From the NCBI GenBank assembly GCA_963828385.1, contig CAWHEF010000002.1:2914001-2978000 (forward strand): a stretch of 64,000 bases of DNA, in the 5' to 3' direction. The position numbers were made by a program, and so were the translations under genes. The notes beneath the pieces are model-generated. The model had not been told where the DNA came from. It ran no database searches and saw nothing but the letters and a program-made list of their open reading frames with translations. Origin of the DNA: Bog-756 sp963828385 (GTDB lineage Bacteria > Actinomycetota > Acidimicrobiia > Acidimicrobiales > RAAP-2). Shown piece by piece: positions 23,944 to 33,115 of the stretch (positions are counted from its first letter, which is position 1; the number at the start of each line of letters is the position of its first letter).

Positions 23944-26409
23944 TCAGTTGGCGACCGGCGTGACCCCCTCCAACAGGTCCGGGAGTCGGTTGCGCCAGGC
24001 GGCCGTGACTTCGGCGACGCTCAGGTCCACCAGCCCATCGACCACCATCCGGTCTCCCCCGGTCTCACCGAGGACCCGGAATCCGACGCCGGCATCGGCG
24101 GCCAGGCCCACGAGGTCGCCGTGGTCTCTCGTGCAGACGACGACCCGGGACGGCGACTCCGTGAAGAGCTCGTGATGGTCTGCCACGCCTCCGATCTGGA
24201 ACCCGACACCGGAGTGGACGACCAGCTCGGCGAGCGCCACACCGAGGCCGCCGCCCGACACGTCGTGGATCCCGGCCACGAGGGCCGACTCCTCCGGCTC
24301 GCGCCCGTGACCCATGCCCGAGCTGACCATCTCCGTCACCAGTCCGATCAGCCGGCGATGGCCGCTCAGGTCGAGCGGGGGCAGACGGCCACCGCGATGG
24401 CGCCGCCTCTCGACGGCCCAGCGCGATCCACCGAGGGACGGCGGGGACCGGTGTCCGCCCGGGTTGGCAGCGACGCCGGCATCGATGAGGACGACGGTCG
24501 CCCCCTCGACGAGCGTCACCCCCGGGGGCCGGCGGCGAAGCTGTTCGATCAGGCCCAGCACTCCGACCACCGGCGTGGGGTCGATATCGGTGCCACCGCT
24601 CTCGTTGTAGAGGCTGACATTGCCGCCGATGACCGGGAGCCCGAGCGCAAGACAGGCGTCGCGCATCCCGTCGACCGCTTCGGACAACTGCCACATCACC
24701 TCGACATGCTCGGGGTTGCCGAAATTGAGGCAGTTCACGACAGCCGTCGGCCGGGCACCGGCGCACGACACGTTGAGCGCCGCCTCGGCCACGGTGGCGG
24801 CCGTCCCGGCGCGGGGGTCGATGGCGCACCAGGCGGGGTTGGAGTCGGTGGACAGGGCGAGGCCCCGCTCCGAGGTCGGCAGGCCCGGGGCGGCCAGCCT
24901 CAGCACGGCGGCGTCGCCGCCGGGTCCCTCGACCGTGTTGAGGAAGAGCTGGTGGTCGTACTGGCGGTAGATCCACGACGGGTCGGACAGGAGGGCGAGG
25001 ACGTCCTCGCCGCAATCGGCCGGGGCGGCCAGCGCACCCGGATCGTCGGCCCGGCGAGCTTCCAGGTCCGCCGGCGGCGCCATCGGCCGGTGGTAGAGCG
25101 GGGCCTCCTCGCTCAGGGCGGCGGCGGGCACATCGCCCAACACGTCTCCGTCGACGCCGTCGACCACCCGCAGGCGGCCGGGCTTCCCGGAGGGGGCGCC
25201 TGTCACCCGCCCGACGACGGCGCTCCGCACCTCCCAACGGCGGCACACCTCCTCGACCCTGGCCAGGTCGTCGGGCGTCACGATGGCCAGCATCCGCTCC
25301 TGGCTCTCGGACGTCATGACCTCGAAGGGCTGCATGCCCGGCTCGCGCCGCGGCACGGCGGACACGTCAACGTCCATGCCGACTCCGCCGCGGGCCGCCG
25401 TCTCGCTGGTGGCACAGATGAGCCCGGCTCCCCCGAGGTCCTGGATGCCGATGACCAGCTTGGCGTCGAGGAGCTCCAGACATGCCTCGATGAGCCGCTT
25501 CTCCTCGTAGGGATCGCCCACCTGCACGCTCGGTCGCTTGGCGGTGTCGCCGCCGGAGGCGCCGTCGCCGCCGTCGCCGCCGTCGCCGAAGCCCGCCGAG
25601 GCGAGCACGCTGACCCCGCCGATGCCGTCCCGACCGGTCGATGATCCGAGGAGTACCGCCAGGTTGCCCGGGCCCGAAGCCCGCCCGAGAACCAGCCGGT
25701 CGACGGGGAGCACTCCGAGGCAGAGGACGTTCACCAATGGGTTCTGGGCATAGCAGTCGTCGAAGGTGACCTCTCCGCCCACGGTGGGGACCCCGACCGA
25801 GTTCCCGTAGCCCGAGATGCCGGCGACCACGCCTTCGACGAGCCACTGCTGGCGTGGCTCTGCCGGGTCGCCGAAGAACAAGGGGTCCATGACGCAGATG
25901 GGGCGGGCCCCCATGGTGAAGATGTCCCGCAGGATCCCGCCGACCCCGGTCGCCGCCCCCTGGTAGGGCTCGATGGCCGAGGGGTGGTTATGGCTCTCGA
26001 TCCGGACGGCGACGGCGATGCCGTCCCCGGCGTCCACGACGCCGGCGTTCTCGCCGGGCCCGACGAGCACCCCCGGCCCCTCGGTGGGGAGGCGACGCAG
26101 ATGGGCCCGTGACGACTTGTAGGAGCAGTGCTCACTCCACATCACGGCGAACAGGGCCAGCTCCAGATGGTTCGGAGCGCGCCCGAGCACGGCCCCGATC
26201 TCGTCGCGCTCGGCATCGGTGAGGCCGAGCGCACGGTGGAGATCGGCCTCACTGATTCCCGCTCCCGCCGCTCGTGACGGCTCGGGTCCGCCCTCACCAG
26301 CGTCCATTTGTCGGAGCGTACCGGCTCCGGAACGGTCGACACCGTCCTCGCTCGGCTCTCTGTCGGCCCAAGTGCCACTCCCGTGTCCGTTCCCCGTGGG
26401 TGTACTCAC
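23944..26409 (-). CDS. purL: Phosphoribosylformylglycinamidine synthase subunit PurL
   Basis: PurL is the large subunit that converts FGAR to FGAM with ATP, using ammonia from PurQ and the PurS bridge. The GTG start at 26409 gives 821 residues. The first about 35 are low complexity, and an ATG at 26307 is an equally likely start. Motifs include MWSEHCSYKSSRAHL, AVRIESHNHPSAIEPYQGAATGVGG, DLGGAGL and GIHDVSGGGLGVALAEL. A Gly-Asp insertion (GDGGDGGDG) near residue 280 comes from 9-bp repeats at about 25561-25590. The small-subunit form fits with separate purS and purQ. Confidence 0.95.
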   Translation of the reverse strand: MSTPTGNGHGSGTWADREPSEDGVDRSGAGTLRQMDAGEGGPEPSRAAGAGISEADLHRALGLTDAERDEIGAVLGRAPNHLELALFAVMWSEHCSYKSSRAHLRRLPTEGPGVLVGPGENAGVVDAGDGIAVAVRIESHNHPSAIEPYQGAATGVGGILRDIFTMGARPICVMDPLFFGDPAEPRQQWLVEGVVAGISGYGNSVGVPTVGGEVTFDDCYAQNPLVNVLCLGVLPVDRLVLGRASGPGNLAVLLGSSTGRDGIGGVSVLASAGFGDGGDGGDGASGGDTAKRPSVQVGDPYEEKRLIEACLELLDAKLVIGIQDLGGAGLICATSETAARGGVGMDVDVSAVPRREPGMQPFEVMTSESQERMLAIVTPDDLARVEEVCRRWEVRSAVVGRVTGAPSGKPGRLRVVDGVDGDVLGDVPAAALSEEAPLYHRPMAPPADLEARRADDPGALAAPADCGEDVLALLSDPSWIYRQYDHQLFLNTVEGPGGDAAVLRLAAPGLPTSERGLALSTDSNPAWCAIDPRAGTAATVAEAALNVSCAGARPTAVVNCLNFGNPEHVEVMWQLSEAVDGMRDACLALGLPVIGGNVSLYNESGGTDIDPTPVVGVLGLIEQLRRRPPGVTLVEGATVVLIDAGVAANPGGHRSPPSLGGSRWAVERRRHRGGRLPPLDLSGHRRLIGLVTEMVSSGMGHGREPEESALVAGIHDVSGGGLGVALAELVVHSGVGFQIGGVADHHELFTESPSRVVVCTRDHGDLVGLAADAGVGFRVLGETGGDRMVVDGLVDLSVAEVTAAWRNRLPDLLEGVTPVAN

Positions 26410-26609
26410 CTGCTCCGGAACAGGACAATGGTGGTGGATGCTCTACCGGGAACGTGCACAAAGCCCGACCACCCTGGCGGGTGCATTTGCCATGTGTTCC
26501 ATCGCTCTCCGCCGCCTCAATTGAGCGCATCACGGCAAGACGCAATGGTCATGACACAGCGCCGGGTGATGGCATTGATATCGAAGGAGAAGTCTGGGAC
26601 AATCGCAAT

Positions 26610-27056
26610 ATGCCCCCTAACACTTCCACCACCAAGACGACAACGAGAAGTCGCAAAAAGACCCAGATGTCAGCTGACCATAAGGCGGCTCTCGCCAAAG
26701 GGCGGGAGGAGGGTCGGGTCGTGCGCCGCTATCTGCAGGCGCTCGAGACCTCGAAGCCCCGCCGGGGGCGCAAACGGACGGCGGAGTCGGTCAAGAAGCG
26801 TCTCGGCGTGATCGACACCAAGCTTCCGACCGTCGATCCGCTGACCCGTCTCCATCTCATCGAGGAGAAGCAGCGCCTCCAGGGCGAGCTGTCCCATTCG
26901 GGCTCCACCGTCGACATCGGATCGCTGGAGAAGGAGTTCGTGAAGGTCGCCCGCGACTACGGGCAGCGCAAGGGCATCTCGTACTCGACATGGCGGGCCG
27001 TCGGGGTCAGTGCCCCCGTTCTCCAGCAGGCGAAGGTCCCCCGGACCCGGAGCTGA
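26610..27056 (+). CDS. Small basic conserved protein, possibly nucleic-acid associated
   Basis: This 148-residue protein has a Thr/Lys/Arg-rich tail of about 20 residues (TTRSRKKTQMSADHKAALAKG). A helical, strongly basic region follows (VRRYLQALETSKPRRGRKRT, VKKRLGVIDTKL), then LEKEFVKVARDYGQRKGISY and STWRAVGVSAPVLQQA. The last part resembles a short DNA-binding or SAP/HU-like helical module. The start at 26610 follows GAAGGAGA. Similar proteins occur in Acidimicrobiia-type genomes as hypotheticals, from memory. It stands alone on the plus strand inside the purine cluster and may be a nucleoid protein. That role is inference. Confidence 0.72.
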   Translation: MPPNTSTTKTTTRSRKKTQMSADHKAALAKGREEGRVVRRYLQALETSKPRRGRKRTAESVKKRLGVIDTKLPTVDPLTRLHLIEEKQRLQGELSHSGSTVDIGSLEKEFVKVARDYGQRKGISYSTWRAVGVSAPVLQQAKVPRTRS

Positions 27057-27074
27057 CCGGACCACATCCGGTCA
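27054..27074. terminator. Bidirectional hairpin between convergent genes
   Basis: TGACCGGA at 27054-27061 pairs perfectly with TCCGGTCA at 27067-27074 across a 5-nt loop. The stop codon of the basic-protein gene forms the first three bases. A second stem, CCTGAC/GTCAGG, follows at about 27076-27098. There is no strong T run. It sits between convergent genes, the expected place for a terminator. Confidence 0.6.
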
Positions 27075-27093
27075 CCCTGACGGCTGAGGGATG

Positions 27094-27810
27094 TCAGGTG
27101 GTCGCCGGGGCGGCCAGGTCCAGCCCCTGGCGTGAGCGCCCGCCGGCGAGGGCGGCGGCGAGGAACGAGTCGAGCAGCACCGAGCCGTCGACCGAGCCGA
27201 GCAGGGGCTCGACCGCCCGTTCGGGGTGGGGCATGAGGCCGACCACGTTCCCGCCCGGGCTGCAGATCCCGGCGACGGCGTCGATCGACCCGTTCGGGTT
27301 GTCCGCGTAGCGGAGCACGATCCGCTCGTCCTCTTGGAGCGTGGCGAGGGTGTCGGCGTCGCAGGAGTAATTGCCCTCGAAGTGGTTGATCGGGATCCGG
27401 AGCTCCGTGCCGAGGGGGACGCCCCCGGTGAGGACCGAGCCCGTTCCGTCGACCCGCACCGTGACCGTGGTGCAGAGGAACCTGAGCCCGCGGTTCTTCT
27501 GGAGCGCGCCGGGCAGCAGCCCCGCCTCGCAGAGGACCTGGAACCCGTTGCAGATGCCGAGCACCGGGCCGCCGGCGGCGGCGAAGTCGGTGACGGCCTC
27601 CATGACGGGGGAGAACCGGGCGATCGCTCCCGGACGCAGGTAGTCGCCGTGGGCGAACCCCCCGGGCAGGATGAGCGCGTCGAAGCCGTCCACCGAGGTG
27701 GCACGATGCCAGATGAGCTCGGCGTCTCCTCCGAGCTCGCCGACGGAACGAGCGGAGTCGTGCTCGCAGTTGGATCCGGGGAAGACGACAACCCCGACCC
27801 GGGGTGCCAC
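27094..27810 (-). CDS. purQ: Phosphoribosylformylglycinamidine synthase subunit PurQ
   Basis: PurQ is the glutaminase that feeds ammonia to PurL. It has 238 residues. Class I amidotransferase motifs are VVFPGSNCEHD, the nucleophile Cys in GPVLGICNGFQVL and the His-Glu pair in GLMPHPERAVEP. The start is the GTG at 27810, overlapping the purS stop by 1 bp. It ends the purA-D-B-C-S-Q run. Confidence 0.95.
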   Translation of the reverse strand: MAPRVGVVVFPGSNCEHDSARSVGELGGDAELIWHRATSVDGFDALILPGGFAHGDYLRPGAIARFSPVMEAVTDFAAAGGPVLGICNGFQVLCEAGLLPGALQKNRGLRFLCTTVTVRVDGTGSVLTGGVPLGTELRIPINHFEGNYSCDADTLATLQEDERIVLRYADNPNGSIDAVAGICSPGGNVVGLMPHPERAVEPLLGSVDGSVLLDSFLAAALAGGRSRQGLDLAAPATT

Positions 27811-28148
27811 TAGGACACCGATCCGACGCTCGGCACCGTCGTGTCCGCCCGCTCACCGGCGGCGTCGCCGGTCGCCGTCGTGGCCGGCACCAGGGCGACG
27901 TCGTACTTCTCGATCACCGGGTTGGCCAACAGCCGGTCGGCCACCTCCCGCGCCCGAAAGAGCGCACTCTCCGCATCGTCGGCGGCCACGGTGAACCGGA
28001 ACGCCTTCCCCGCCCGGACCGAGCCGACCCCGTCGAAGCCGAGCGCGGGCAGGGCCCGTTCGATGGTGGCCCCCTCCGGGTCGGCGATTCCTTCGCGCGG
28101 GCTGACCTCGACCAGCACCGAGAAGTGCTCCGGTCCGCCCACGCTCAC
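27810..28148 (-). CDS. purS: Phosphoribosylformylglycinamidine synthase subunit PurS
   Basis: PurS bridges PurL and PurQ and channels ammonia. It has about 112 residues. The GTG start at 28148 overlaps the purC stop (GTGA). The typical pattern HFSVLVEVSPREGIADPEG is followed by ALPALGFDGVGSVRAGKAF and ANPVIEKYDVALV. The C-terminal 20 residues are an Ala/Thr/Ser tail absent from most PurS proteins. Confidence 0.93.
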   Translation of the reverse strand: MSVGGPEHFSVLVEVSPREGIADPEGATIERALPALGFDGVGSVRAGKAFRFTVAADDAESALFRAREVADRLLANPVIEKYDVALVPATTATGDAAGERADTTVPSVGSVS

Positions 28149-29062
28149 GCGTCGTACCAGTCGGCCAACCGGCGGCCACACACGCGCTCGTAGGCGTCCA
28201 CGTAGCGCGACGAGGTGGTCTCGACGATCTCGCCGGGCAGCTGAGGCGGTGGTGGCCGCTTGTCCCAGTCCTGTCGCTCGAGCCAGTCCCGCAGGGGCTG
28301 CTTGTCGAAGGACGGCGGATTGGTTCCCGGCGCGCAGTTGTCGGCCGGCCAGAACCGCGACGAATCAGGCGTCAGCACCTCGTCGCAGAGTGATAGTGCC
28401 CCGTCGATGTAACCGAGCTCGAACTTCGTGTCGCAGATGACGATGCCGACCTTCTCCGCCCGCTCCGCCGCCCGGTGGTAGGCGGACAGACAGAGCTCGG
28501 CGGCCGCTTCGGCTGCTTCCTTGCCCACGATGTCGGCCGCCTCGGCCATCCCGATGTTCACGTCGTGTCCTTCGGTGGCCTTGGTCGACGGCGTGAAGAT
28601 CGGCTCCGGCAACCGGTCGGCATGTTTGAGCCCGGCGGGCATCGGCATGCCGTGGACGGTCCCTTCGCGTTCGTACTCCTTGAATGCCGACCCGGCCAGG
28701 TAGCCGCGCACGATGCACTCGATGGCCAACATGTCCGCCCGGTGGACGAGCATGGACCGGCCGGCGAGAGCCGGCGGCCCGCCTGCCACCCGGGCCGCCT
28801 CGTCGGCGAAGTCGGCAACGTCGGCACTGATCAGGTGGTTCGGAGCGAGATCGGCCAGCTCGCCGAGCCAGTGGGCCGTCATGGCCGTGAGCACACGTCC
28901 CTTCTCCGGGATCGGCTCGGCCATGATCACATCGAAGGCCGAGATGCGGTCCGACGTGACCATCAGGATGCGGTCGTCCCCGGCGTCGTAGAGCTCGCGG
29001 ACCTTTCCCGACGAGATGAGCGGGAGCGGATCGGAAATCGCATGGGTGGACTGGTCAGTCAT
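28145..29062 (-). CDS. purC: SAICAR synthetase
   Basis: PurC joins CAIR and aspartate with ATP to make SAICAR. It has about 305 residues, the longer form common in actinobacteria. The start MTDQSTHAI at 29062 overlaps the purB stop (ATGA). Motifs are ISSGKVRELYD, MVTSDRISAFDVIM, IECIVRGYLAGSAFKEY and ICDTKFELGY. The C-terminal extension ends with SSRYVDAYERVCG. Confidence 0.95.
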   Translation of the reverse strand: MTDQSTHAISDPLPLISSGKVRELYDAGDDRILMVTSDRISAFDVIMAEPIPEKGRVLTAMTAHWLGELADLAPNHLISADVADFADEAARVAGGPPALAGRSMLVHRADMLAIECIVRGYLAGSAFKEYEREGTVHGMPMPAGLKHADRLPEPIFTPSTKATEGHDVNIGMAEAADIVGKEAAEAAAELCLSAYHRAAERAEKVGIVICDTKFELGYIDGALSLCDEVLTPDSSRFWPADNCAPGTNPPSFDKQPLRDWLERQDWDKRPPPPQLPGEIVETTSSRYVDAYERVCGRRLADWYDA

Positions 29063-30369
29063 GGGTCGAGCTCCTCCAAGGTGTCGATGAAGCGGTGGAC
29101 ATGGGTGAGGGCGCGGTCGAGATCGAAGGCCCGGTCGAGCTCGCTCGTGGTCAGGGTGACCTCGGGGTCGTCTTCCAGGACCTGACGGAACGCCCGTCCG
29201 TCCGACCACGCCGCCCGTGCGTCGCGCTGGACGATGCGGTAGGCGGCGTCACGGCTGAGCCCGGCGTCGACCAGGGCGAGCAGGACCGACTGGCTGAACA
29301 CCAGGCCGTGGCTCCCCTCGGTGAGAGTGGCACGCGCCCGGTCGGGATGGAGCACGAGCCCCTCGATGAGCCCGGTCGCCTTCTCCACCATGTAGAGGGA
29401 CAGCATCGAGGCGTCGGGCAGGATCACCCGCTCGACCGAGCTGTGCGAGATGTCGCGCTCGTGCCACAAGGCGACGTCCTCCAGACCGGACGACAGGTAG
29501 CCCCGCAACACCCGGGCCTGCCCGCACAGCCGCTCGGACAGGACCGGGTTCCGCTTGTGGGGCATGGCCGAGCTCCCCTTCTGGCCCGGCTTGAACGGCT
29601 CCTCCACCTCGCCGAGCTCGCTGCGGGCAAGATGGCGGATCTCGGTGGCGATGAGCTCGATGGTGGCCCCCATCGACGCGCACGCCCACAGGTACTCCGC
29701 ATGGCGGTCGCGCGCCACGACCTGGGTGGCCGGTACCGGGGTGAGCCCGAGCGACCGGCACACGAGCTCCTCGACCCGGGGATCGATGTTCGAGTACGTC
29801 CCGACCGCTCCTGAGAGCTTGCCCACCGCCACCCGCCGGCGGGCGGCCCGGAGGCGCTCCAGGTCCCGGCCGGCCTGCAGCGCCCACAGAGCGAACTTGA
29901 CCCCGAACGTGGTGGGCTCGGCGTGCATGCCGTGCGTCCTGCCGGTCACCGGGAGGTCGATGGCGTCCCGGGCCCGCAGAACGAGGGCCCGGACCAGCCC
30001 GGCGGCGCCGTCGACGAGCAGGTCGGAAGCCCGGGTGAGGGTGGCGCACAGTGCCGTGTCCACCACGTCCGACGAGGTGAGCCCGTAGTGGATCCATGAT
30101 CCTTCGGGCTGGCCGATGGCGGCTTGGACCACGTCGACGAAGGCGGCGACGTCGTGGTCGGTCGTCTGCTCGCGCTGGTCCACCGCCTCGACGAAGCTCG
30201 TGTCGACGACCGGTGCCCGCGCCCGGCAGGCGGTGGCCGCCTCTTCGGGGACCTCTCCCACCTTGGCCCATCCCTCGGTGGCCAGCAGCTCCACCTCGAG
30301 CCACATGGCGAATCGGGCCTCGTCGGAGAAGAGCGCCGCCATCTCCTTCGGGGAGTAGCGCGGGATCAT
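29059..30369 (-). CDS. purB: Adenylosuccinate lyase
   Basis: PurB removes fumarate from SAICAR and from adenylosuccinate. It has about 436 residues. The start MIPRYSPKEMAAL at 30369 overlaps the purD stop. Fumarase-superfamily motifs are HYGLTSSDVVDTAL, GRTHGMHAEPTTFG (catalytic His) and the signature GSSAMPHKRNP. It is in the middle of the purine run. Confidence 0.96.
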   Translation of the reverse strand: MIPRYSPKEMAALFSDEARFAMWLEVELLATEGWAKVGEVPEEAATACRARAPVVDTSFVEAVDQREQTTDHDVAAFVDVVQAAIGQPEGSWIHYGLTSSDVVDTALCATLTRASDLLVDGAAGLVRALVLRARDAIDLPVTGRTHGMHAEPTTFGVKFALWALQAGRDLERLRAARRRVAVGKLSGAVGTYSNIDPRVEELVCRSLGLTPVPATQVVARDRHAEYLWACASMGATIELIATEIRHLARSELGEVEEPFKPGQKGSSAMPHKRNPVLSERLCGQARVLRGYLSSGLEDVALWHERDISHSSVERVILPDASMLSLYMVEKATGLIEGLVLHPDRARATLTEGSHGLVFSQSVLLALVDAGLSRDAAYRIVQRDARAAWSDGRAFRQVLEDDPEVTLTTSELDRAFDLDRALTHVHRFIDTLEELDP

Positions 30370-31727
30370 CCCGGTCCCTCCGATCCGGCCTGCGCTCCCA
30401 CACCGCCGGCATCGACTGTGGCCACCGCCCGGGCGGGGGCAGCGGTCGCGGTCGTCACCGGCGCCGATCCGGTGGCAGCGGCGAGGGCGATGTCCCCCCT
30501 CACCTGCATGCCGGGCCACGAGATTGCTGCCACGCCGGCCCGGGCACGGGACCGCGCCTCGGCCAGGGTGTCGCCGAGGGCGGTCACGGCGAGCACCCGA
30601 CCGCCGGCGGTGAGAACGCCGGTCGGCCCGCGGGCGGTGCCGGCGTGGAAGACGGTCACGCCCTCCAACCTGCCGGCGGCTTCGACACCGGCGATGGCGT
30701 CCCCGGTGCGGGGAGCGGTCGGGTACCCATCGGATGCCAGCACCACGCAGACGGCAGCCCGGTCGCTGAAGGTCGGCCGGTTCGCCAACGATCCGGCCGC
30801 CACCTCGCCCAGCAGGCCGGCCACGTCGCCCTCCAGCCGGGGCAGCACCACCTGGGCCTCGGGATCGCCGAAGCGCACGTTGAACTCGAGGACCTTCGGG
30901 CCTTCTGCGGTGAGCATCAACCCGGCGTAGAGCACCCCCCGGTAGTCGATGCCGCGTCGGGACAGCGCCCGGACGAGCGGCTCGACCGCCTCGTCCACCA
31001 GCGCCTCCATCTCTGTGCCGTCCACGAAGGGCACGGGCGAGTACGCCCCCATCCCCCCGGTGTTGGGGCCGGTGTCCCCATCTCTCAGGCGCTTGAAGTC
31101 CTGGGCGGGGGCGAGGGGCACCAGCCGGGTGCCGTCACACAGGACATGCAGCGAGCACTCCGGCCCCATGAGCCCCTCTTCTATGACCACCCGGCGCCCC
31201 GCCTCGCCGAAGGCGTCACCCGACAGCTTGGCGTCCACGTCGGCTTCGGCTTCGTCCAGGGTGTTCGCCACGAGGACGCCCTTGCCACCGGCCAGCCCGT
31301 CCGTCTTGATCACCCAGGAGCCGGGAAGGGCGGCGAGGAAGCGCTTGGCCTCGGCGGCGTCGGTGAACACACCGTACCGGGCGGTCGGCACCCCCGCCTC
31401 CGCCAGGAGGTCCTTCATGAACGCCTTCGACCCCTCGAGCCGGCTTCCCTCCGCTCCGGGCCCGAAGACCAGGCGCCCGGCGGCCCGCAACCGGTCGGCC
31501 AGCCCGTCGACGAGCGGCGCCTCGGGGCCGATCACGTACAGATCGGCGTCGACCGCCTCGGCAGGCGCATCGAGGCTCGTGAGCGTGTGGCCCTCGGGGG
31601 TCACACCGGTGATGCCGGGATTGCCGGGCGTGGCCAGGACGTCGGCGGTTCTCCCGAGCACGGTGGCCAACGCGTGCTCCCGTCCGCCTGACCCGACCAC
31701 GCACACCGTGTCGATGCGGGCACTCAT
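30366..31727 (-). CDS. purD: Phosphoribosylamine-glycine ligase (GAR synthetase)
   Basis: PurD attaches glycine to phosphoribosylamine with ATP. It has about 453 residues. The start MSARIDTVCVVGSGGREHAL at 31727 overlaps the purA stop. ATP-grasp motifs are VIKTDGLAGGKGVLVA, GPNTGGMGAYSPVP and LEFNVRFGDPEAQVVLPRL. The last about 40 residues are an Ala/Thr/Val-rich extension beyond the usual end. Confidence 0.95.
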   Translation of the reverse strand: MSARIDTVCVVGSGGREHALATVLGRTADVLATPGNPGITGVTPEGHTLTSLDAPAEAVDADLYVIGPEAPLVDGLADRLRAAGRLVFGPGAEGSRLEGSKAFMKDLLAEAGVPTARYGVFTDAAEAKRFLAALPGSWVIKTDGLAGGKGVLVANTLDEAEADVDAKLSGDAFGEAGRRVVIEEGLMGPECSLHVLCDGTRLVPLAPAQDFKRLRDGDTGPNTGGMGAYSPVPFVDGTEMEALVDEAVEPLVRALSRRGIDYRGVLYAGLMLTAEGPKVLEFNVRFGDPEAQVVLPRLEGDVAGLLGEVAAGSLANRPTFSDRAAVCVVLASDGYPTAPRTGDAIAGVEAAGRLEGVTVFHAGTARGPTGVLTAGGRVLAVTALGDTLAEARSRARAGVAAISWPGMQVRGDIALAAATGSAPVTTATAAPARAVATVDAGGVGAQAGSEGPG

Positions 31728-33004
31728 GCGGCGAAGCGGACGAACTGCTCGCGCCCGGGACCGACCCCGACCAGTCGCACCGGCACTCCGATCTGGTCGG
31801 CCAGGAAGCCCACGTAGTCCCGAGCCCGCTGGGGTAGGTCGGCGATCTCCGTCGCCCCCGACAGGTCGGTCTTCCACCCCGGAAGGTCCTCGTAGACGGG
31901 GGTCGCCCGGTGGAAGACGGACTGATGGTAGGGAAGGTGGTGGTAGCGCTCTCCGTCGGCCTCGTAGGCCACGCACACCCTGACCGTGTCGAAGCTGTCG
32001 AGGACGTCGAGTTTGGTCAGGGCCACTTCGGAAAGGGAATTGAGCCTGACCGCCTGACGCAGCATCACGGCGTCGAACCAGCCCGGCCGGCGCCGGCGTT
32101 TCGTGTTGACGCCGTACTCATGCCCGCGTGCGACGAGCTCGTCGCCCACCTCATCGGTGAGCTCGGTGGGGAACGGCCCGCTCCCCACCCGGGTCACGTA
32201 GGCCTTGGCGATCCCGATGACCTCGTCGATCAACCGGGGCCCGATCCCCGCCCCGGTCGAGGCTCCGCCCGCCACCGGATTGGACGACGTCACGAACGGG
32301 TAGGTGCCGTGGTCGAGGTCGAGGAAGGTGGCCTGGGCCCCCTCCAGCAGCACGTGCTCGCCCCGTTCGAGGGCGTCATGGACCAGCCCGACGGTGTCGG
32401 TCACCATGGGCGCTACCCGGGGGGCCAGCTCGTCGAGATAGGTGGCGCAGATGTCGTCGCACGAGAGCGGCAGGCGGTTGTACACCTTGGCCAGGATGGC
32501 GTTCTTCTCCTTCAGCACGACGTCGAGCTTCTGACGGAAGATCTTGGCGTCGAGCAGGTCTTGTACCCGGAGCCCGACGCGTGACGACTTGTCGGCGTAG
32601 GCCGGTCCGATCCCCCGCTTCGTGGTGCCGAGGGCGTTCTTGCCCAGGTAGCGCTCGGTCAGCCGGTCGAGCTCGTGGTGGTAGGGCATGATCAGGTGGG
32701 CATTGCCGCTGACGGCGAGCCGCGACGTGTCGATGCCCTTGGCGGCGAGCTTGTCGAGCTCGGCGAGGAGCACGGCCGGGTCGACCACGACCCCGTTTCC
32801 GACGACCGGCACGATGTGGTCGTAGAGGATGCCGCTCGGGACGAGCTGGAGGGCGAAGGTCTCCCCGTCGACCACGATGGTGTGACCGGCGTTGTGGCCG
32901 CCCTGGTAGCGGACGACCATGCCTTTCTCCTTGGCCAGCAGATCGGTGAGCTTGCCCTTGCCCTCATCACCCCACTGGGCCCCGACGACGACAGTTGCGG
33001 GCAC
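31724..33004 (-). CDS. purA: Adenylosuccinate synthetase
   Basis: PurA links IMP and aspartate with GTP, the first step to AMP. It has 426 residues. The start is GTG at 33004, preceded by a strong ribosome site GGAGGAG. Motifs are VVVGAQWGDEGKGKLTD (P-loop and catalytic Asp), GGHNAGHTI, GTTKRGIGPAYADK and GKNALGTT. It is the first gene of purA-D-B-C-S-Q, each joined by a 4-bp or 1-bp overlap. Confidence 0.97.
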   Translation of the reverse strand: MPATVVVGAQWGDEGKGKLTDLLAKEKGMVVRYQGGHNAGHTIVVDGETFALQLVPSGILYDHIVPVVGNGVVVDPAVLLAELDKLAAKGIDTSRLAVSGNAHLIMPYHHELDRLTERYLGKNALGTTKRGIGPAYADKSSRVGLRVQDLLDAKIFRQKLDVVLKEKNAILAKVYNRLPLSCDDICATYLDELAPRVAPMVTDTVGLVHDALERGEHVLLEGAQATFLDLDHGTYPFVTSSNPVAGGASTGAGIGPRLIDEVIGIAKAYVTRVGSGPFPTELTDEVGDELVARGHEYGVNTKRRRRPGWFDAVMLRQAVRLNSLSEVALTKLDVLDSFDTVRVCVAYEADGERYHHLPYHQSVFHRATPVYEDLPGWKTDLSGATEIADLPQRARDYVGFLADQIGVPVRLVGVGPGREQFVRFAA

Positions 33005-33014
33005 GCGTCACTCC

Positions 33015-33045
33015 TCCGTTGCGACAAGTGGATCCGTTGCGACAA
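33015..33045 (-). promoter_or_regulatory. Two 13-bp direct repeats upstream of purA
   Basis: TTGTCGCAACGGA (minus strand) occurs at 33045-33033 and again at 33027-33015, with starts 18 bp apart. The nearer copy runs into the purA ribosome site. The position fits an operator or a tandem promoter element for the purine operon. No known regulator is matched. Confidence 0.45.
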
Positions 33046-33115
33046 TCGGATTACGGACCAGTGTACCCTGCCCCGTTCGTTGCCGAGATGGCCGCCGGTC
33101 CGCCTCGCACCCCGC

